Shown piece after piece: positions 12,160-24,469 of a stretch of DNA of 64,000 bases. The DNA lies in the NCBI GenBank assembly GCA_963682055.1, contig OY821745.1, positions 14,639,501-14,703,500 on the forward strand. The letters are read 5' to 3'. The position numbers and the translations under genes were made by a program. Within the stretch, counting starts at the first letter, position 1; each line of letters starts with the position of its first letter. Below the pieces are notes generated by a model, which worked only from the letters and a program-made list of their open reading frames with translations, was not told where the DNA came from and made no database searches. The DNA comes from Primula veris. Lineage: Eukaryota > Streptophyta > Magnoliopsida > Ericales > Primulaceae.

Positions 12160-12491
12160 TCCGACCATTCGATTGAAGCTAATGGTTGAGATTAGTTTTA
12201 CTTATAATTTAATATATGCCCCTCTCCTTGCAATAGGCCTTTTAGTGGGGAATTGATGGCCTTCTGCATGGTATCAGAGCAAAAGGCTAGCCAGTTTGTA
12301 TGATAGGTCAGGCCACCTCTACCCAATTTGTTGATTGCACTTGTTTGAGCTTATCGGAAATTGACCACCCTCAAGTGAGAGGGGTGTTGGAATTGTCCCA
12401 TCGTTTAGGAATTGATAATGTTAAGGATTAATATATGTCCTTCTCCTCCCTTAATAATAGTCTTTTAGTGGGGAATGGATGGGCTTCTACA
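12160..12491 (+). mobile_element. TRIM-like miniature LTR retrotransposon
   Basis: A right LTR of 107 bp (12385-12491) starts TGTTGGAATTGTCCCA and ends GGGCTTCTACA. A diverged left LTR ends GGCCTTCTGCA at 12268 and is followed at once by a perfect initiator-Met primer binding site TGGTATCAGAGC (12269-12280). The internal region is only 116 bases and ends in a purine-rich tract AGTGAGAGGGG before the right LTR. There is no coding capacity, which is normal for TRIMs. The start of the left LTR is uncertain, and no target duplication was found. Confidence 0.75.
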
Positions 12492-14639
12492 GATTACGAC
12501 ACATGTCCTTTGATAATACTGTACATGATCTTGTGGTATTTGATCTTATATAAGATCAAGCTCTTTGTTGGAACTTAGAAGAACGATGAAGAAAATGAAG
12601 CTTATCTTTATCATTAGAATTCTGTATTTTGCTTTGAAATTCTGTTCCTCAATTCCTGCAATTTTATCAATTATTTTACTTACTTTACTCGCTTTTTATC
12701 AGTAATAGAAACTAGAAAATTGCACCAAGAAAATAGCAGATTAGATTTCCATCTCAAAAATTTTGCTCATACTTTGCTGAAATTGGTTCACCTGGGTGTG
12801 ATAAGTTTTGAGGTCTTCACAGAGTAATGTTGTTTATAAATTAAGCCATCTGCCTTTTATTTTTGGTGTTTGTAGGATTTAATCCAGGCCCTCGGCAATG
12901 AATAGTCAATGCTACAATGACTAGTCGATGCTTATGTAAATATAATTGATAATGTACTGCGGTTTCTTCCCTCCAAGGTGCTCATGTACTATTTATTATT
13001 CCCTGAGAGAGTGACAGATAGCAATCAGCTGCTGAACGTCGCATTATTCTAAAAATTGCTGGGATGTCCTGGTAATTGTGTTTCCTTTATTGGACAATGG
13101 TATAGAAGCTTTTAATCTGTAAAACTTGTAAATGTTATGTGGTGTGCTTTTGCACAAGGCAGGTGGTGATAAAAGTTTTTTGATGCCGTGAGGATTTAAT
13201 AAAAAGGATTCTCTTCCATAGATATGATGTCGAGAACTTTAGTGTAAATTCAGTTGGAAGTATATTCGCTGGCTGAAAAAATAATGTCGGAATTTTCTTG
13301 GAAATAATAGAGCTGGAAGCACTCGAACCGTGTTCATCAATATGGAATATTCTCCCCTTCTCTTCAGCTGTGTATGAACTGTCTGTTCTCTGTGTTTCAA
13401 TTTCGAAGTTCTGATCGCCCATAAGTACAAGCGACAATCTTTTGTTAGTAAGCAAAGAGAGCTCTAAATATCCCTAATTTGGTATGGGAAAGAATGGGGG
13501 CTGGTGTATGAACGTTTTTTTACACATTTACAATACTTACGACTTTTGAGCATTCATTTGTATATTTCTTGGGAAGAAAGGAAGTTATAGCCAGACATTC
13601 CATGTTTTTTAAAATTTTAGAACTCGATACAAACTGAAAAATAATTGGGGTGATATCGGCCTTGGCAATTCAGGTATACGATAGGTTCCGTATTATTTGA
13701 ATTTCTACAAACCACCACCATTAACTATAGGAATCTACAAATCAATCGCATGTTCTTTTACCTTTTTACGATTTACTACCATTAATAATATGCTTTTGCA
13801 CCAAAAGAAATAATAACTAGTACGTAAAAACTGTTTTGTTCTACAAACATTTGGGCTCGGTCCGCATTCTGTAGCTTGAGGTGCATAAATATAAAGAAAC
13901 TACATAAGAAGCAAGAGAATGAACCAAATTTGGATGATTAAGCATAAAGGTGTACCATTTTAAAATCGCATATTAGTGTTATTTGCAGAAGTCTCTTCCC
14001 ACAAAAATATCATAAAGCAGCATACCCATTGAAAGATTTACTCAAAACACTTGCCGGGCAATAACCCATTGTAAAATTTTAATAATTTTAGCAAAGTAAG
14101 ACCAGTTAAAAAAATTCTGGTCTTTCTACGATTTTCTTGCAATTGTTTCAATGTTTATATATTAAAAACAGTTAAAAAAGAACTCAGTATATTTTTTAGT
14201 ATATATTTACATATATTTTTAAACAAGTCCAATTTCATTATTTTAATAAAAAACAAAAAACATTTCTTTTTATAGCTGACATTTACTAGTTAATTAATTC
14301 ATATTTGAGTTATTTATGGATTGAATGTTGTTTTTTGGTAAATATCTTATCTATGTATGGATATAATAGTAAATACGTCCAAAAGAGTCATGTGCTACAA
14401 TATTGACTGAATCGCAAAAAAATATAACATTGTTTTAGTTTTGGTACTAAAATGAAATACTGACAATTTGTGATACAGTGGGTTTATGGTTAATGACATT
14501 AAAGTATAGTTAACCCGAAGTAAAAACCAATGCGAGAATATAAATATCACTAAATATAAATAGATGGAAGATCCGAGTCCAATCTATGGAAATGGAAATA
14601 GCATAAACTAAAAAAATTATAAACAGCTCGCGCGCAAAT
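12492..14639. other. No gene recognised
   Basis: AT-rich sequence with scattered short frames (the longest, 13455-13135 on minus, has no recognisable motif). A possible acceptor 'ttggtgtttgtag|gattt' near 12876 followed by fairly complex sequence up to about 13140 could be a remote 3' UTR exon of the WDR48 gene (possible donor just after its stop, near 6894), but this is only a guess. Confidence 0.4.
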
Positions 14640-14897
14640 ATTTTCAGCCTCTATAGAAGTTTACAAAAATTACATCATAATATCCAATTTCATTGGTGTC
14701 ACATATTGTTGCCGTAGCGATTAAAGTACTAGTCAAGAATTGTACCAGGTACACAAGTCATTAAATTCCAGCAAGATAAACAAAATTGTTAATGTTTGTC
14801 ACAATGCCCTTTCCTGTCCATCGATGCTTGAATCTACAAGATCGGTGCTGAATGCGTAGTTAGTATGAGCTTTGATCATTCAAACTACGAGTCTATG
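14640..14897 (-). other. Candidate last (3' UTR) exon of the UMAMIT gene
   Basis: On minus, exon 7 of the transporter continues past its stop to CTGACAG|GTAAC (donor 16415), and an acceptor CTTTGTGCAG lies at 14898. The sequence after it is of higher complexity than its surroundings and holds a 26-codon frame starting MIKAHTNYAFSTDL. The 3' end is a guess. The intron would be 1.5 kb and would contain the TG microsatellite. Confidence 0.4.
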
Positions 14898-16246
14898 CTG
14901 CACAAAGATAAACCATCAATTATTATGTTTCCTTCACATTGTTTCGCTATTTGTTTTTCGCTATCAGTTCATAAAGGTCCACAATTTGAAAGAACAGCTT
15001 TAATTTTCATAACCTTTTTAGAAAATTGACAAAATAAAATTGTTTAGAACTTAGCCTTTATTGGCAAAATAAAGAAATGTTGCATAATATATGTAAATAA
15101 TAATTGTATATATAGGATTTTGAGTAGTAAGGCAAAAACATATGTAAAAATTTGTCAAAAAGCAACCATGTATAAATAAGTCATGTATTAGTATTTTAAA
15201 CTTTATGTCAAGAAAAATTAAAACCACCAAAATAAAATTAAAAAATGTGAGTATTAAAGCTTCAATATATAATTGTGTGTTAACAAACAGGAAACAAATT
15301 ATTGTTTGAAAGTATATAAATTATTTAACCTTCAGTAAACTCATTAAATAACTATATAGACTATTATAATTGGCTTGAACATGTGTTAATATTATGTAGT
15401 TGTAAGAGAATACAATGCTATACAGCAACTTATAATTTTCAAAACAAAATAAATGATCAATGCTATTATATTGAGTAAAATCACATAACTTTGATATTTT
15501 TAGATGAAGAAAACAGTACTCGAAGTGATTTGAAGAAATGCAAAAATAGAATCGTTGTAGCGATATTTAATAAGTAGTAGGAGTAACAAATAGTTTGTAG
15601 TTTCTGATCAAAAGAATGTATAACTAAGAACATTGAAGAAACTCATTAAAAAACAAAAAAGACATTAATGGAGAGTGACACAAGGTTTGAACTTTAACCT
15701 CTTGGTAAGTATAGAGGTAGTGTTCCACTACAATAACAAAGTAAGATTGTAACAATTTGCATTTAGTTTTATATATTGTCCAACTGTTTTTTTATATATA
15801 TATACACTAAAAAAACATTTTCTTTTTTTTTTGTTTTTGTATATTACGTTTCTCCCAAATCAGGGTGGGCCCTTCTGTTCGCCCTTGTATAAATTTACTT
15901 ATAATAAAGACACACAACAGTAACTACTAATGGACTATTTGAGAATAACCTAGATAAGTATCCCCACAAAAGATGGTGAATGCTCTGGTGAATACTTCAC
16001 ACTATGTCAAAATGACAGATAGTTCGAAGTTCTAACACAATCAAGTAGAGTCCAAGTCTATTAACTCTTAGGTGCCATGATCTAGGACTCTAGGTGATTG
16101 ATCTAACCCCGCAACTTTTCATTATAATACTGATGGATGAGTATTCAAGAGAATTATAGTCAAAACAAGATGGGTGAAAATTTAAGCAGCTATAATATGA
16201 TTTTAGGGACTACAAAGGAGCTACTATCTATATTTGTACAAAATTT

Positions 16247-16336
16247 TGTGCGTGTGTGTGTGTATGTGTGTGTGTGTGTGCGTGTGTGTGTGTGTGTGTG
16301 TGTGCGTGTGTGTGTGTGTGTGTGTGTGCGTGTGCA
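16247..16336. repeat. (TG)n microsatellite with CG and TA interruptions
   Basis: About 90 bases of TG repeats broken by four CG steps and one TA, just downstream of the UMAMIT stop codon. Open frames on both strands here are repeat artefacts. Confidence 0.97.
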
Positions 16337-16443
16337 TGCATAAATATATTTTGAAATTCCATACCCGGATGTAAATTCTAAAAGCACAGTTAGCATTATA
16401 GAATATGGTTGTTACCTGTCAGCATAAAGGCGGAGTCGATAAC

Positions 16444-17995
16444 TTATACTTTTGCTCGATGATTCCAATCTACAGGTGTTGTTGGTGACCATGTATTCTT
16501 TTCCTTTGATTGTCCCCACATTACAGTATAAAATCCTATAGCTATTATAGCTGCTCCAATTACACTGCACGAAAACAACATAACCTTTTATACGGAAATT
16601 ATTAGAATACAACTTGCACATTATATCCTGATTGTGCCTCAATTTAGAAAATAAATGGGGACATGGGGTTTTATTTGTAATTAGCCAAAGTAAACGAATA
16701 AGTATTTGTATACAATGTGGTGTCTTCAGAAAAGTAAACATATCTTATATAAGTAAGCAAACATGAATATAAGGCATGCGGAGATGTTCACTGGCTTGAT
16801 TAAACAGAAGCCAATTACCTGCCAAGATAAAGCGCATCATAGAAGAATATCATCCCTGAAATGACTGCAATGACCATTCCCAAGGGCTTAAACATAGCAA
16901 CATAGAGAGGCCCCTTCTCATGCAAGCACCAAGTTACAACATTGTAGCGGAACACTATTCCAAATATTGCCTAAAGGAGACCAATGTAGTTCTACATTAT
17001 TCAGTTATCTGATAAAGTAGATAGTATGAATGTACATTTGTTTGTATCTCCAGATCAACCTTTGCAAAAACACAAATAAAGTAGCTGTTGACCAGTAATT
17101 TACTAAATGATTATTGAGTCGTGTTGTTAGTGAAAACATATCAGCAGTGTAATGAATGATACTTTAGCAAGGTATATAACCAAAAATCATATTGCTCCAT
17201 CCCTACAGCACAGGTTGGCAAAATTACAGGTTTGTGGGGGAAGAGGACAATTTTACAAGCGTTTTCCACTGTACCAGGACTTATTACTTCTGTTATACAT
17301 AGAATTTTGTCAGTTTTTTTATCTAGCCCTGAATATATCTTTTTAAGACACATGCACTAGGATAAGAGTACAATTTTGAGTTCAGAGAGTTATGTATGTA
17401 CAGAAGTTAACTAATTGGACTCGTCCACCTCATATGAAAATCAATCAATTTACGAGTGAGCTTGAGATGTTAAAGATAAAAATAAAATTGTAAATGTTCC
17501 TTTCACCTTGTTTCGCAGGATGAGCTTTAGAGGCAATAAAAAATCAATCAAAAACAGATTGGTTCTGTTTCTTACTACACAGGTAGCAATATATCCGAAA
17601 ATGTATGTGCCAACTTATTTCCCAAGTCATAAAACACACCAAAACGACTAAAAACACAAAATCTTGTAAAACTGTAATATAAATGATATAAACTGGCAAG
17701 ATAAACACTGCTTTTAGGTCCTCACCGAATACACAATAGCAACCATCACGATGTCGGGACGCAGAGTCCAAGCGACTAGATTTCTTTCCACCATGGAAGA
17801 GACAAATGCACATTGCATTGTCCCAAACAATGTAAAATAAAAGACTATTGTAATCTTTTCTGGATATTGCTTCACAGTTGCTGCCTGGAGAAATGAAACC
17901 AAAATGACAATTTTATGTCAGAACTTAGAAAATGAATACTCAGAAGTAATTTAAGGTGCCTTCCCCCATGACGGTTCAATAATGGTTTTGTTATG

Positions 17996-18026
<31 letters not shown>

Positions 18027-21000
18027 GAAAATAGCCTAAAAAATAGCTACATTTTTCTCACTTCCCTTAACATTTTAAATCTAAAGATTCCTGACCATTT
18101 AGGTAAAAAAAATTGCATCCTGCACTACGGAATGAGTAAATTTGATTCATCCTTCAGTCAGAATTCAGCATCTTGCGAGGTTGTACTTGCACCATATACA
18201 AAGGGGAACATTGAACTTTTTCTTTCTTTCTGCTCAATATATTCTCAAGATGAACGACCTATTTATCATCTTTATGTGCAACTTTGAATCGTTTGAACCG
18301 TCAGAAAGGGTTTGAATATATTTTATTATCATTATGATACACACCTTGTAAAAACCTTTTAGTGAAGTGAACAAACTTAGAGAACGGTAGTAACAAAATT
18401 AGAGAGCACTAGTGACAAGTGACTAGTGAAGCACATTCTTAAGGTACCAACTAGTAAGTCTCACAAATATTAAATTCAGATTAATGGAGTAGGGTTTAGT
18501 TCATATTTTGACTGGTTACCTGCAGAATATTCCATGTTGCAGCAGAGCAGAAAGCTATTGCAAGCAAAAATCCTCCAAAAGCCCAATGTGATCTATCGGA
18601 CACAAAAGCTTGAGAATGTAAGCTAAGATCTGATGCACCAGAAATAATAGCCGGACCTCTGTAAAGTGTTTCTACAAATGCTCCTGAAACTGCCATAGCT
18701 GTCCCCAATGCTTTTGCTATACTACTTGAGCTCTTCATGTCAAACGCCTCCATCCTACACAAAGTTAACAAATATATTCACATTTAAAAAAACAATACTC
18801 TTCACTACTAAATCTCAGTGCATCACATGCACACACGACTTACTTGATTGATACTACATACTGATAAATGACGACTTTATTGATAAAAATGAGCTTTCAA
18901 AAATAAAAATTAATGAGCTGTATATCTACCTGAATATGACAGCAAGCAAGAATGTAAAACCCGGTACAAGGTTCGCCAAAGCAGCAAACAGGGCAGGGGA
19001 GCTGAACTTGAGCCCTACATAACCAAACATTAACAATGATCTCCTGCAATACATTTTAAACTTGGTCCGTTATTATAATCAATGAAGAACCCTTTCATTA
19101 GAACAAAAGTTGGTGTTCACAAAACACGGACTACAACTCCACACTATCATATAACACCAAAACCACCAGATAAAATTCTGAGCATGGGGGTAATAGTTTT
19201 CTCATCTCTGGAAGTGATTTTCTCATAGAAAGAAGAGCAACAGAAAAGCCACGCATATAAGACTTTTCACCATTACCTCTTCTTGTGAAAGGACGCAAAC
19301 ACAAGGGAAGAAACACGCAAAATTGGTAATGAAATGTGGGGGAGGCGCAAACAAAAAAGAAATTACTTCTGCCTGTTTTTTTATTTTCCTTTCTTACCAA
19401 CAAAGATGAACCAAATTTTCCATGATATTTCAATTCTCTAGTAAAAGTTTAAGTTTGTTTTCAACCGGGAATGAATTAAAAAAAAAATTACACTCAAAGT
19501 AGCTGAAAATAACTTTTTTTAACTTTTAAGTAATGAAATCCCTATCTTTTAAAAAAAATTAAAAACCGATGACATTCTCAAAAACCCATTTGAGGGAAGC
19601 ATAATGAGCCCATTTGCTGAGTTGGGAAGCACCAATCTAAATTAGAATTTTTAAAATGATATCAAAAAGCAGCGGGCATTACAAAATGGGAAAAAATAGG
19701 TTTAGTGAATGTACTGGTGGTTAACAATTCAAGTACTAAGGTACCAGTTTTAACAATTGAGGTACCGATCAACAAATTCAGTCACAATTAAGTACCTAGC
19801 GTTAAACAAAATAACGGAATTGCATTCACGTTCTCTCGCCTATCATATATTAAGTGCAATTCTGTCAACATTCGTTAAAAATATATCCTAAATGTGAGAT
19901 ATAATGACTGCAATTTCGTCGATTTATGATGTCAGACCCTTAATTGGACAAAAAATTGCACATCAATAACTTAATCGTTAAAAGTGGTACTTTAGTAACT
20001 AAATTGTTTTTTTTGAAAGATTCAACTGTTATAAAACAACTGAAAAAGCCTCAGCCATGGCTTACAAGAAATTACATGCCATATTACATAATTCAAAACT
20101 ACAAATAAAATTTAACCTGGATCTAAAAGGAAATTAAACACTGCATTATCAGGGGACATTTTCCAGTTTTTCATCAACACGTTAAACTTAGGATCTAACC
20201 CAAAATTCGTACTAATACAAACAACGGTTTTAAAAATACAATCCAAGAAAAGAGTAGTAAGTACAATACACTAAATGTAAGTACCTAAATTGTTAACAGT
20301 AGTAAGTACAATACACTAAATGTATTTTTTCCCTAACAAAATGAAAAGTCCAAAATGAGATAGTATGAAGTTGTGGAATGCAAGTACAAAATGATGGTGA
20401 GAGAAAAGAGAGAAGGAGGGGGCTGTGTTCTACTTCTTACTTACCCAAATAAACCAAGGAGGAAAAATCTGAAAAGGAGAGCCCTGGTAACAGGAGGCCT
20501 CTTTGTCCTGTAGGACAACAAATAAAACTATTCAATTCGGATACATTTGTGTAATTTACTATTCTGCTCCATCCGTCCCAAAATACGTGTTCTAAAAACT
20601 ACTTCCTACTTACAATAAGAGATTATAGTTGTAAATTTGATATGATTTCACTACCAAAAATAGATATTTCAAGAAAAAAAAAATGAGAAAATTTACTAAA
20701 AAATGAAGATGGAAACTTAATTTCCGATGTGCCAAAATAGAAATCAGGACACTTAATTTCAGGACGGAGCGAGTTTTGTTTCCATTCTAGTTCTAGGATC
20801 ATTGTGTGTGTGTTAAATGAGCGGTGAAAGAAAGAAGAAATACCTAAGGGAACGGAAGAAGAAGAGAGGGAAGAGGAGGAGAAGGCCGAGAGAGTTGTAG
20901 TAGACGAGGTATACAAAAGGACTGATCCCCGTATTAAGTGCGGCTTTTGCAAGGGTAACCATACCAACCTCTCCCCATTCCACAATCACCATTAACCCAA

Positions 21001-21031
21001 ACCCAACCCATTCTCTCCTACTCCCTCTCAT
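16444..21031 (-). CDS. WAT1-related / UMAMIT transporter (EamA fold), 343 aa, seven exons
   Basis: Exons on minus: 21031-20844, 20507-20445, 19043-18930, 18754-18520, 17884-17726, 16970-16819, 16564-16444 (TAA). All junctions are GT-AG and in frame. The ATG at 21031 gives MRGSRREWVGFGLMVIVEWG; one codon upstream is GTG. The translation has the two EamA repeats with about ten hydrophobic segments and family motifs such as LAKAALNTGISPFVYLVYYN, SSPALFAALANLVPGFTFLL, WNILQAATVKQYP, VTWCLHEKGPLYVAMFKPLG and MIFFYDALYLGSVIGAAII. UMAMITs are plasma-membrane or vacuolar facilitators for amino acids and related solutes (WAT1 acts on auxin); the substrate here cannot be told. Best resemblance is to the At5g40240-type clade. 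Length is normal to slightly short. Introns hold several MITEs. The frame is intact and it should be a working gene. Confidence 0.93.
17996..18023. repeat. (AT)n microsatellite in UMAMIT intron 4
   Basis: Uninterrupted AT run of about 28 bases. It is followed at 18037-18070 by a stretch (tagctacatttttctcac) whose reverse complement occurs at 22577-22611. Confidence 0.95.
19688..20333. mobile_element. Mutator-like MITE in UMAMIT intron 2 (646 bp)
   Basis: The left end GGGAAAAAATAGGTTTAGTG is mirrored by the right end CACTAAATGTATTTTTTCCC. Flanks TTACAAAAT (left) and TAACAAAAT (right) match at 8 of 9 positions, as for a 9-bp Mutator-type target duplication. The right half contains a short internal direct duplication of agtagtaagtacaatacac. 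No coding frame. Confidence 0.75.
20567..20773. mobile_element. Stowaway-like MITE in UMAMIT intron 1
   Basis: Ends CTCCATCCGTCC and GGACGGAGCGAG are inverted repeats, extended by TGTTC/GGACA inside. The ends have drifted, and a clean TA duplication is not seen. Confidence 0.65.
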
Positions 21032-21038
21032 CACCCTC

Positions 21039-21062
21039 CTCTCTCTCTCTCTCTCTCTCTCT
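21039..21062. repeat. (CT)n run in UMAMIT 5' leader
   Basis: A CT/GA repeat of about 24 bases lies within 10 to 30 bases upstream of the UMAMIT ATG; GA-rich leaders of this kind are common in plant 5' UTRs. Confidence 0.9.
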
Positions 21063-21169
21063 GATCCCTTCTTTCCTTTTCCTTTTAATTTTCCTGTTCC
21101 TTAACTTACAATCTACGTATCTTTTAAGTGACTGCTTCTAACTTAACTAACATGTCCGTTGCTCTTTTA

Positions 21170-21170
<1 letters not shown>

Positions 21171-21261
<91 letters not shown>
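21171..21261. repeat. (CT)n followed by 60 T
   Basis: CT repeats at about 21171-21196 lead into a run of 60 T (21202-21261). Long open frames in both directions here (poly-F, poly-K) are artefacts. The exact T count may not be reliable in assembled sequence. Confidence 0.95.
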
Positions 21262-21323
21262 CCTCCTCCCTTCCTTCCTTCCACCTACATCCCGTGTCAA
21301 ATGATCATATATCCCTTGCTGCC

Positions 21324-21479
21324 GGAGGAGGTGTCCCAGACTATACATTTAATATAGTCTGAAAAACTATCTCTGTGACACCATTGGATCAAACAGTCTA
21401 TGGACCCTACTGTTGATCCAATGGTACCACAGAGGAGAGTTTTTCAGACTATACTAAATGTATAGTCTGGCTCCCCCTC
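21324..21479. mobile_element. Foldback MITE, 156 bp, with 12-bp direct repeats
   Basis: Nearly the whole element is one hairpin: CCAGACTATACATTTA at 21336 pairs with TAAATGTATAGTCTGG ending at 21470, and CCATTGGATCAA pairs with TTGATCCAATGG in the middle. It is flanked by TCCCTTGCTGCC at 21312-21323 and again at 21480-21491. The long duplication would fit a Mutator-like insertion. Confidence 0.75.
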
Positions 21480-22013
21480 TCCCTTGCTGCCACTCCCGTG
21501 CTGGCACCGTGTTACATTTTCTTAAAAATAAATAAATGTTAAACTATTGACATACTTCCTTTTTTAAATGACACATACATGTCAACTTTTAAGTCAAGGT
21601 TCTCCCATGTTCACAGTTACCATGACTTCTCCTCCGTTTTCATTATTCCAAATAGTTTTTCAGTTTTTTTAATCAACATTTTATTTTAAAAAATCTGTAA
21701 AATTTTGATATTTTATACATTTTTTTATGTTTAATTGTTATTTTGGCAATTTATGGGTTAGTAATTTCGAATAAATACAAAAAAATATATAAAAAATTCA
21801 AAATTTAAAGTTTTTTTTTTTTAAAAAAAAAACAGTTTAGAAATGAAAGAAAACATTGATTAAAAAAAACGTAACCGAAAAACAATTCTGAATCATAAAA
21901 ACGGAGCCAAATGGGAAAGTCTGTTACCCATACTCCCACAAATTCGTGCTATTTTTTTTGTTAAATATTGCCAAATAATCAATTAAAAATTTTAAAAACT
22001 AAAATAAGTTAGT

Positions 22014-22237
22014 CTCTCCGTTCCAAAATTAAATGATAGTTATTCGTTTTTGGTATGTACCAAATTAAATAAAACAGTTTAAAGTAAAAGTATACATGAT
22101 ACATTTAGACTATTGTGAGTCCGTGCACACAAAAATTGTTAGTTTCAATACGAGAATTTTGGACAAATACATGTAAAACCATCCACTTTACATAAAAAGT
22201 ATTTCCAAAGCGTCGTCATAATATGAGACGGAGTGAG
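22014..22237. mobile_element. Stowaway-like MITE
   Basis: Ends CTCTCCGTTCC and GAGACGGAGTGAG form imperfect inverted repeats, each followed or preceded by a TAGT-like flank. No coding frame. Confidence 0.6.
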
Positions 22238-22244
22238 TAGTATA

Positions 22245-22560
22245 TATATATATACTAGTAAAAGTTATCCACGCATTGCGTGTGAAACGCGTTATGACAT
22301 AAATCTCGTGATACATTTATCATTTTAAACATAATATTCAGATCTAGTATCATTTATTATAGTTATATAGGTTAAAACGAATTGTTCATTAATTTAGTCT
22401 ACATCCGTAATTAGAAAAATATAATTAGAACAAATTATTAATTAATTAGATTAGTAATATTGGTAATTATTAAAACATAGTGAGAGTATTTTTTAAAAAA
22501 TTAGACAAAATTGGGCCGTTTTATTTCTCTTGCTTTGACTTATTATAATAGAATGATATA
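22245..22560. repeat. Dispersed ~300-bp repeat family, copy 1
   Basis: Begins tatactagtaaaagtt...cacgcattgcgtg and ends gacttattataatagaatgat. The same start, internal words and end occur at 23619-23930 and 43805-44093. This copy is the most diverged. Superfamily not identified. Confidence 0.7.
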
Positions 22561-23212
22561 TATATTCTATTATAATAAGGGAAGTGAGAAAAATGTAGCT
22601 ACTTTTTATGCTCCCAAAGTCGACACACCTTTTTAAAAAAAAACCCAAATCCTTAGGTGAGTTACGATCGTACCAAGTTTCAAGCGGTTATAGAATAAAA
22701 AATATATATACGGTTTTTTCTCTATATTGTACGAGAAACACTTGTATGAAACTGGTGTATGCTTTTTAAGTTTGTGGCAACCAATAAAATAATTTAGTTT
22801 GAATTTTAAATTAAATTTAACCTAGTTATTTTTTTGTTTTCGTGTTTTTATTGGTTGTGACATCTATATTTTTAATTGAGCCGGTCTATTAGCCATGTTA
22901 AAACAAATCTCTCCCCTCAAAAACAAACTGTAAAAAATTCATGCTTTCCTCCCTGTTTCCTTCGCACCCAATCTGATCACAAAACAAACTCAATAAAATG
23001 GGATAGGGGAACGTTCACAGTAAATATGATTCTGAACAATTCCTATTTCAATTTTTTTTTTATTTGTTTTTATTGTTTTTTAAATAAATTAGGATGAACA
23101 AAAGCGCATACAAGGGGTTCCACAAAATGTGTGAGAGAATAAATTTTTCTTTTCAATACAATTACGAGTGGCGCATGTAATGGGTGTGGTATGTTTACTA
23201 GTATATATACAT
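22561..23212. other. No gene recognised; AT-rich repeat remnants
   Basis: Contains the inverted counterpart (22577-22611, aagtgagaaaaatgtagcta) of a word in UMAMIT intron 4, so it likely includes an end of another dispersed repeat. The 73-codon frame at 22876 has no recognisable motif. Confidence 0.5.
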
Positions 23213-23605
23213 AGGGGGAATGATCAACGCACACCTAAATGCACATCTAAATATACACCGAAACTCAAATCTCACTATTTTCAAAATAATGATTAATATT
23301 TCAGCAATTAAATTAACTCACATAAGCTCACAAAATACAATAATATGTTATTTATCACAAAACCTTTCGTAGAACTTCCGGAGGACAAATTTATATAAAT
23401 CCTGTTGTAGTGTCTTTCACTGCTCAAATTTATCATGGCTCCTTATATTTTAAGTGGATTTTCGGTAAAAACAAATATTAACTCACACACTATTCATTGT
23501 GTATACAAACTCCACCAAAACATATAGTTTTGATATTTTAAAAATGAATATTGAGTTTGAATGTAGATTTAGGTGTAAATTTAGGTGTGAGTTGAACCTT
23601 ACCCG
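23213..23605. mobile_element. Foldback MITE with about 60-bp imperfect terminal inverted repeats
   Basis: The left end (GGGGGAATGATCAACGCACA, then CCTAAATGCAC) is mirrored by the right end (GGTGTGAGTTGAACCTTACC, preceded by TAAATTTA). Both arms contain a repeated ACACCTAAAT-type word. It lies between copies 1 and 2 of the dispersed family, within TA-rich flanks that hide the target duplication. Confidence 0.7.
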
Positions 23606-23618
23606 TATATATATATAT

Positions 23619-23930
23619 ATTAGTAATCATGTCTACGCGTTGGGTGTCTGATGCGCAATGCAATTAAAATATAGAAAATGAATGTAGTTTTAATACAAAT
23701 GTGGATAATACAAAAAAAAAAAATAGTATAAGATGATAAGATTTAAAAGAATGTTTAGTTGTTGAAGAGGGATAAATAGTGTTATTAGTTGTTACTTTTT
23801 ATATTTTTTTATGTGAGTATGGTATTATTGTAATAAATAAAAAAGTATATGAGTATTTTTGGAAAAAAATGGTTAAATTGGGCAGAATCATTTGATTTGC
23901 ATTGACTTATTATAATAGAATGATATGTGT
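23619..23930. repeat. Dispersed ~300-bp repeat family, copy 2
   Basis: Shares with the copy at 43805 the words tagtaatc, cgcgttg, aatatagaaaat, gtggataatacaaaaaa, atgtgagta and the end ttattataatagaatgat. Confidence 0.75.
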
Positions 23931-24469
23931 GTGTGTGAATAATGCTCCTCGAAACGGATTCAAATTCTTTACAGTTCATATACTCTATAATTTCATTTAA
24001 CGGGTGAAATTAAAACAATTCAATAGTTTAGATTTATGTGTATGTTTTGTAAAAAAAAATTATTATATAATTTTAATATATAAAATACTCATTGACTTTT
24101 TTTTACTATTTTTAAATAATACTTAAATTTAGTATAGTATCAAATATGATTTTATAATTTTGTTTAAGTTTTTATTGTGATTAGTTTTTAATTTATAAAA
24201 TCATAATTTATATTTTATATATTAAAATTATATAAAAATAAAATTATAAAATTCACATATAAATGTATATCATTGGATTGTTTTAATTTAATGTGTTTGA
24301 TGAAATTCTAAAGCATGTGACTAAATTATAAACAGATAATTTGAATCACTTACAACCACCATCATACAGAATGAAATACAGAATTCTTTACAATTGTAGA
24401 TGATGTAAAATATAACATTTCATTTAAATATTGAACCCTTTACTTTAGACTAATAAACCTGCTAGTCCT
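23931..24469. other. No gene recognised
   Basis: Strongly AT-rich sequence with a loose inverted arrangement of tataaaat/attttata words near 24060-24240. Nothing else is seen. Confidence 0.6.

Noticed and set aside
13135..13455. 106-codon minus-strand frame
   Set aside because: No motif, promoter or splice context; left unannotated.
15680..15740. Possible tRNA/SINE fragment (aaggtttgaactttaacctc)
   Set aside because: Only a loose B-box-like word; no A box, no fold and no ends visible.
16137..16396. Frames of V/C/R or T/H repeats on both strands
   Set aside because: Produced by the TG microsatellite.
21124..21362. Poly-Phe and poly-Lys frames
   Set aside because: Translation of the CT and 60-T runs.
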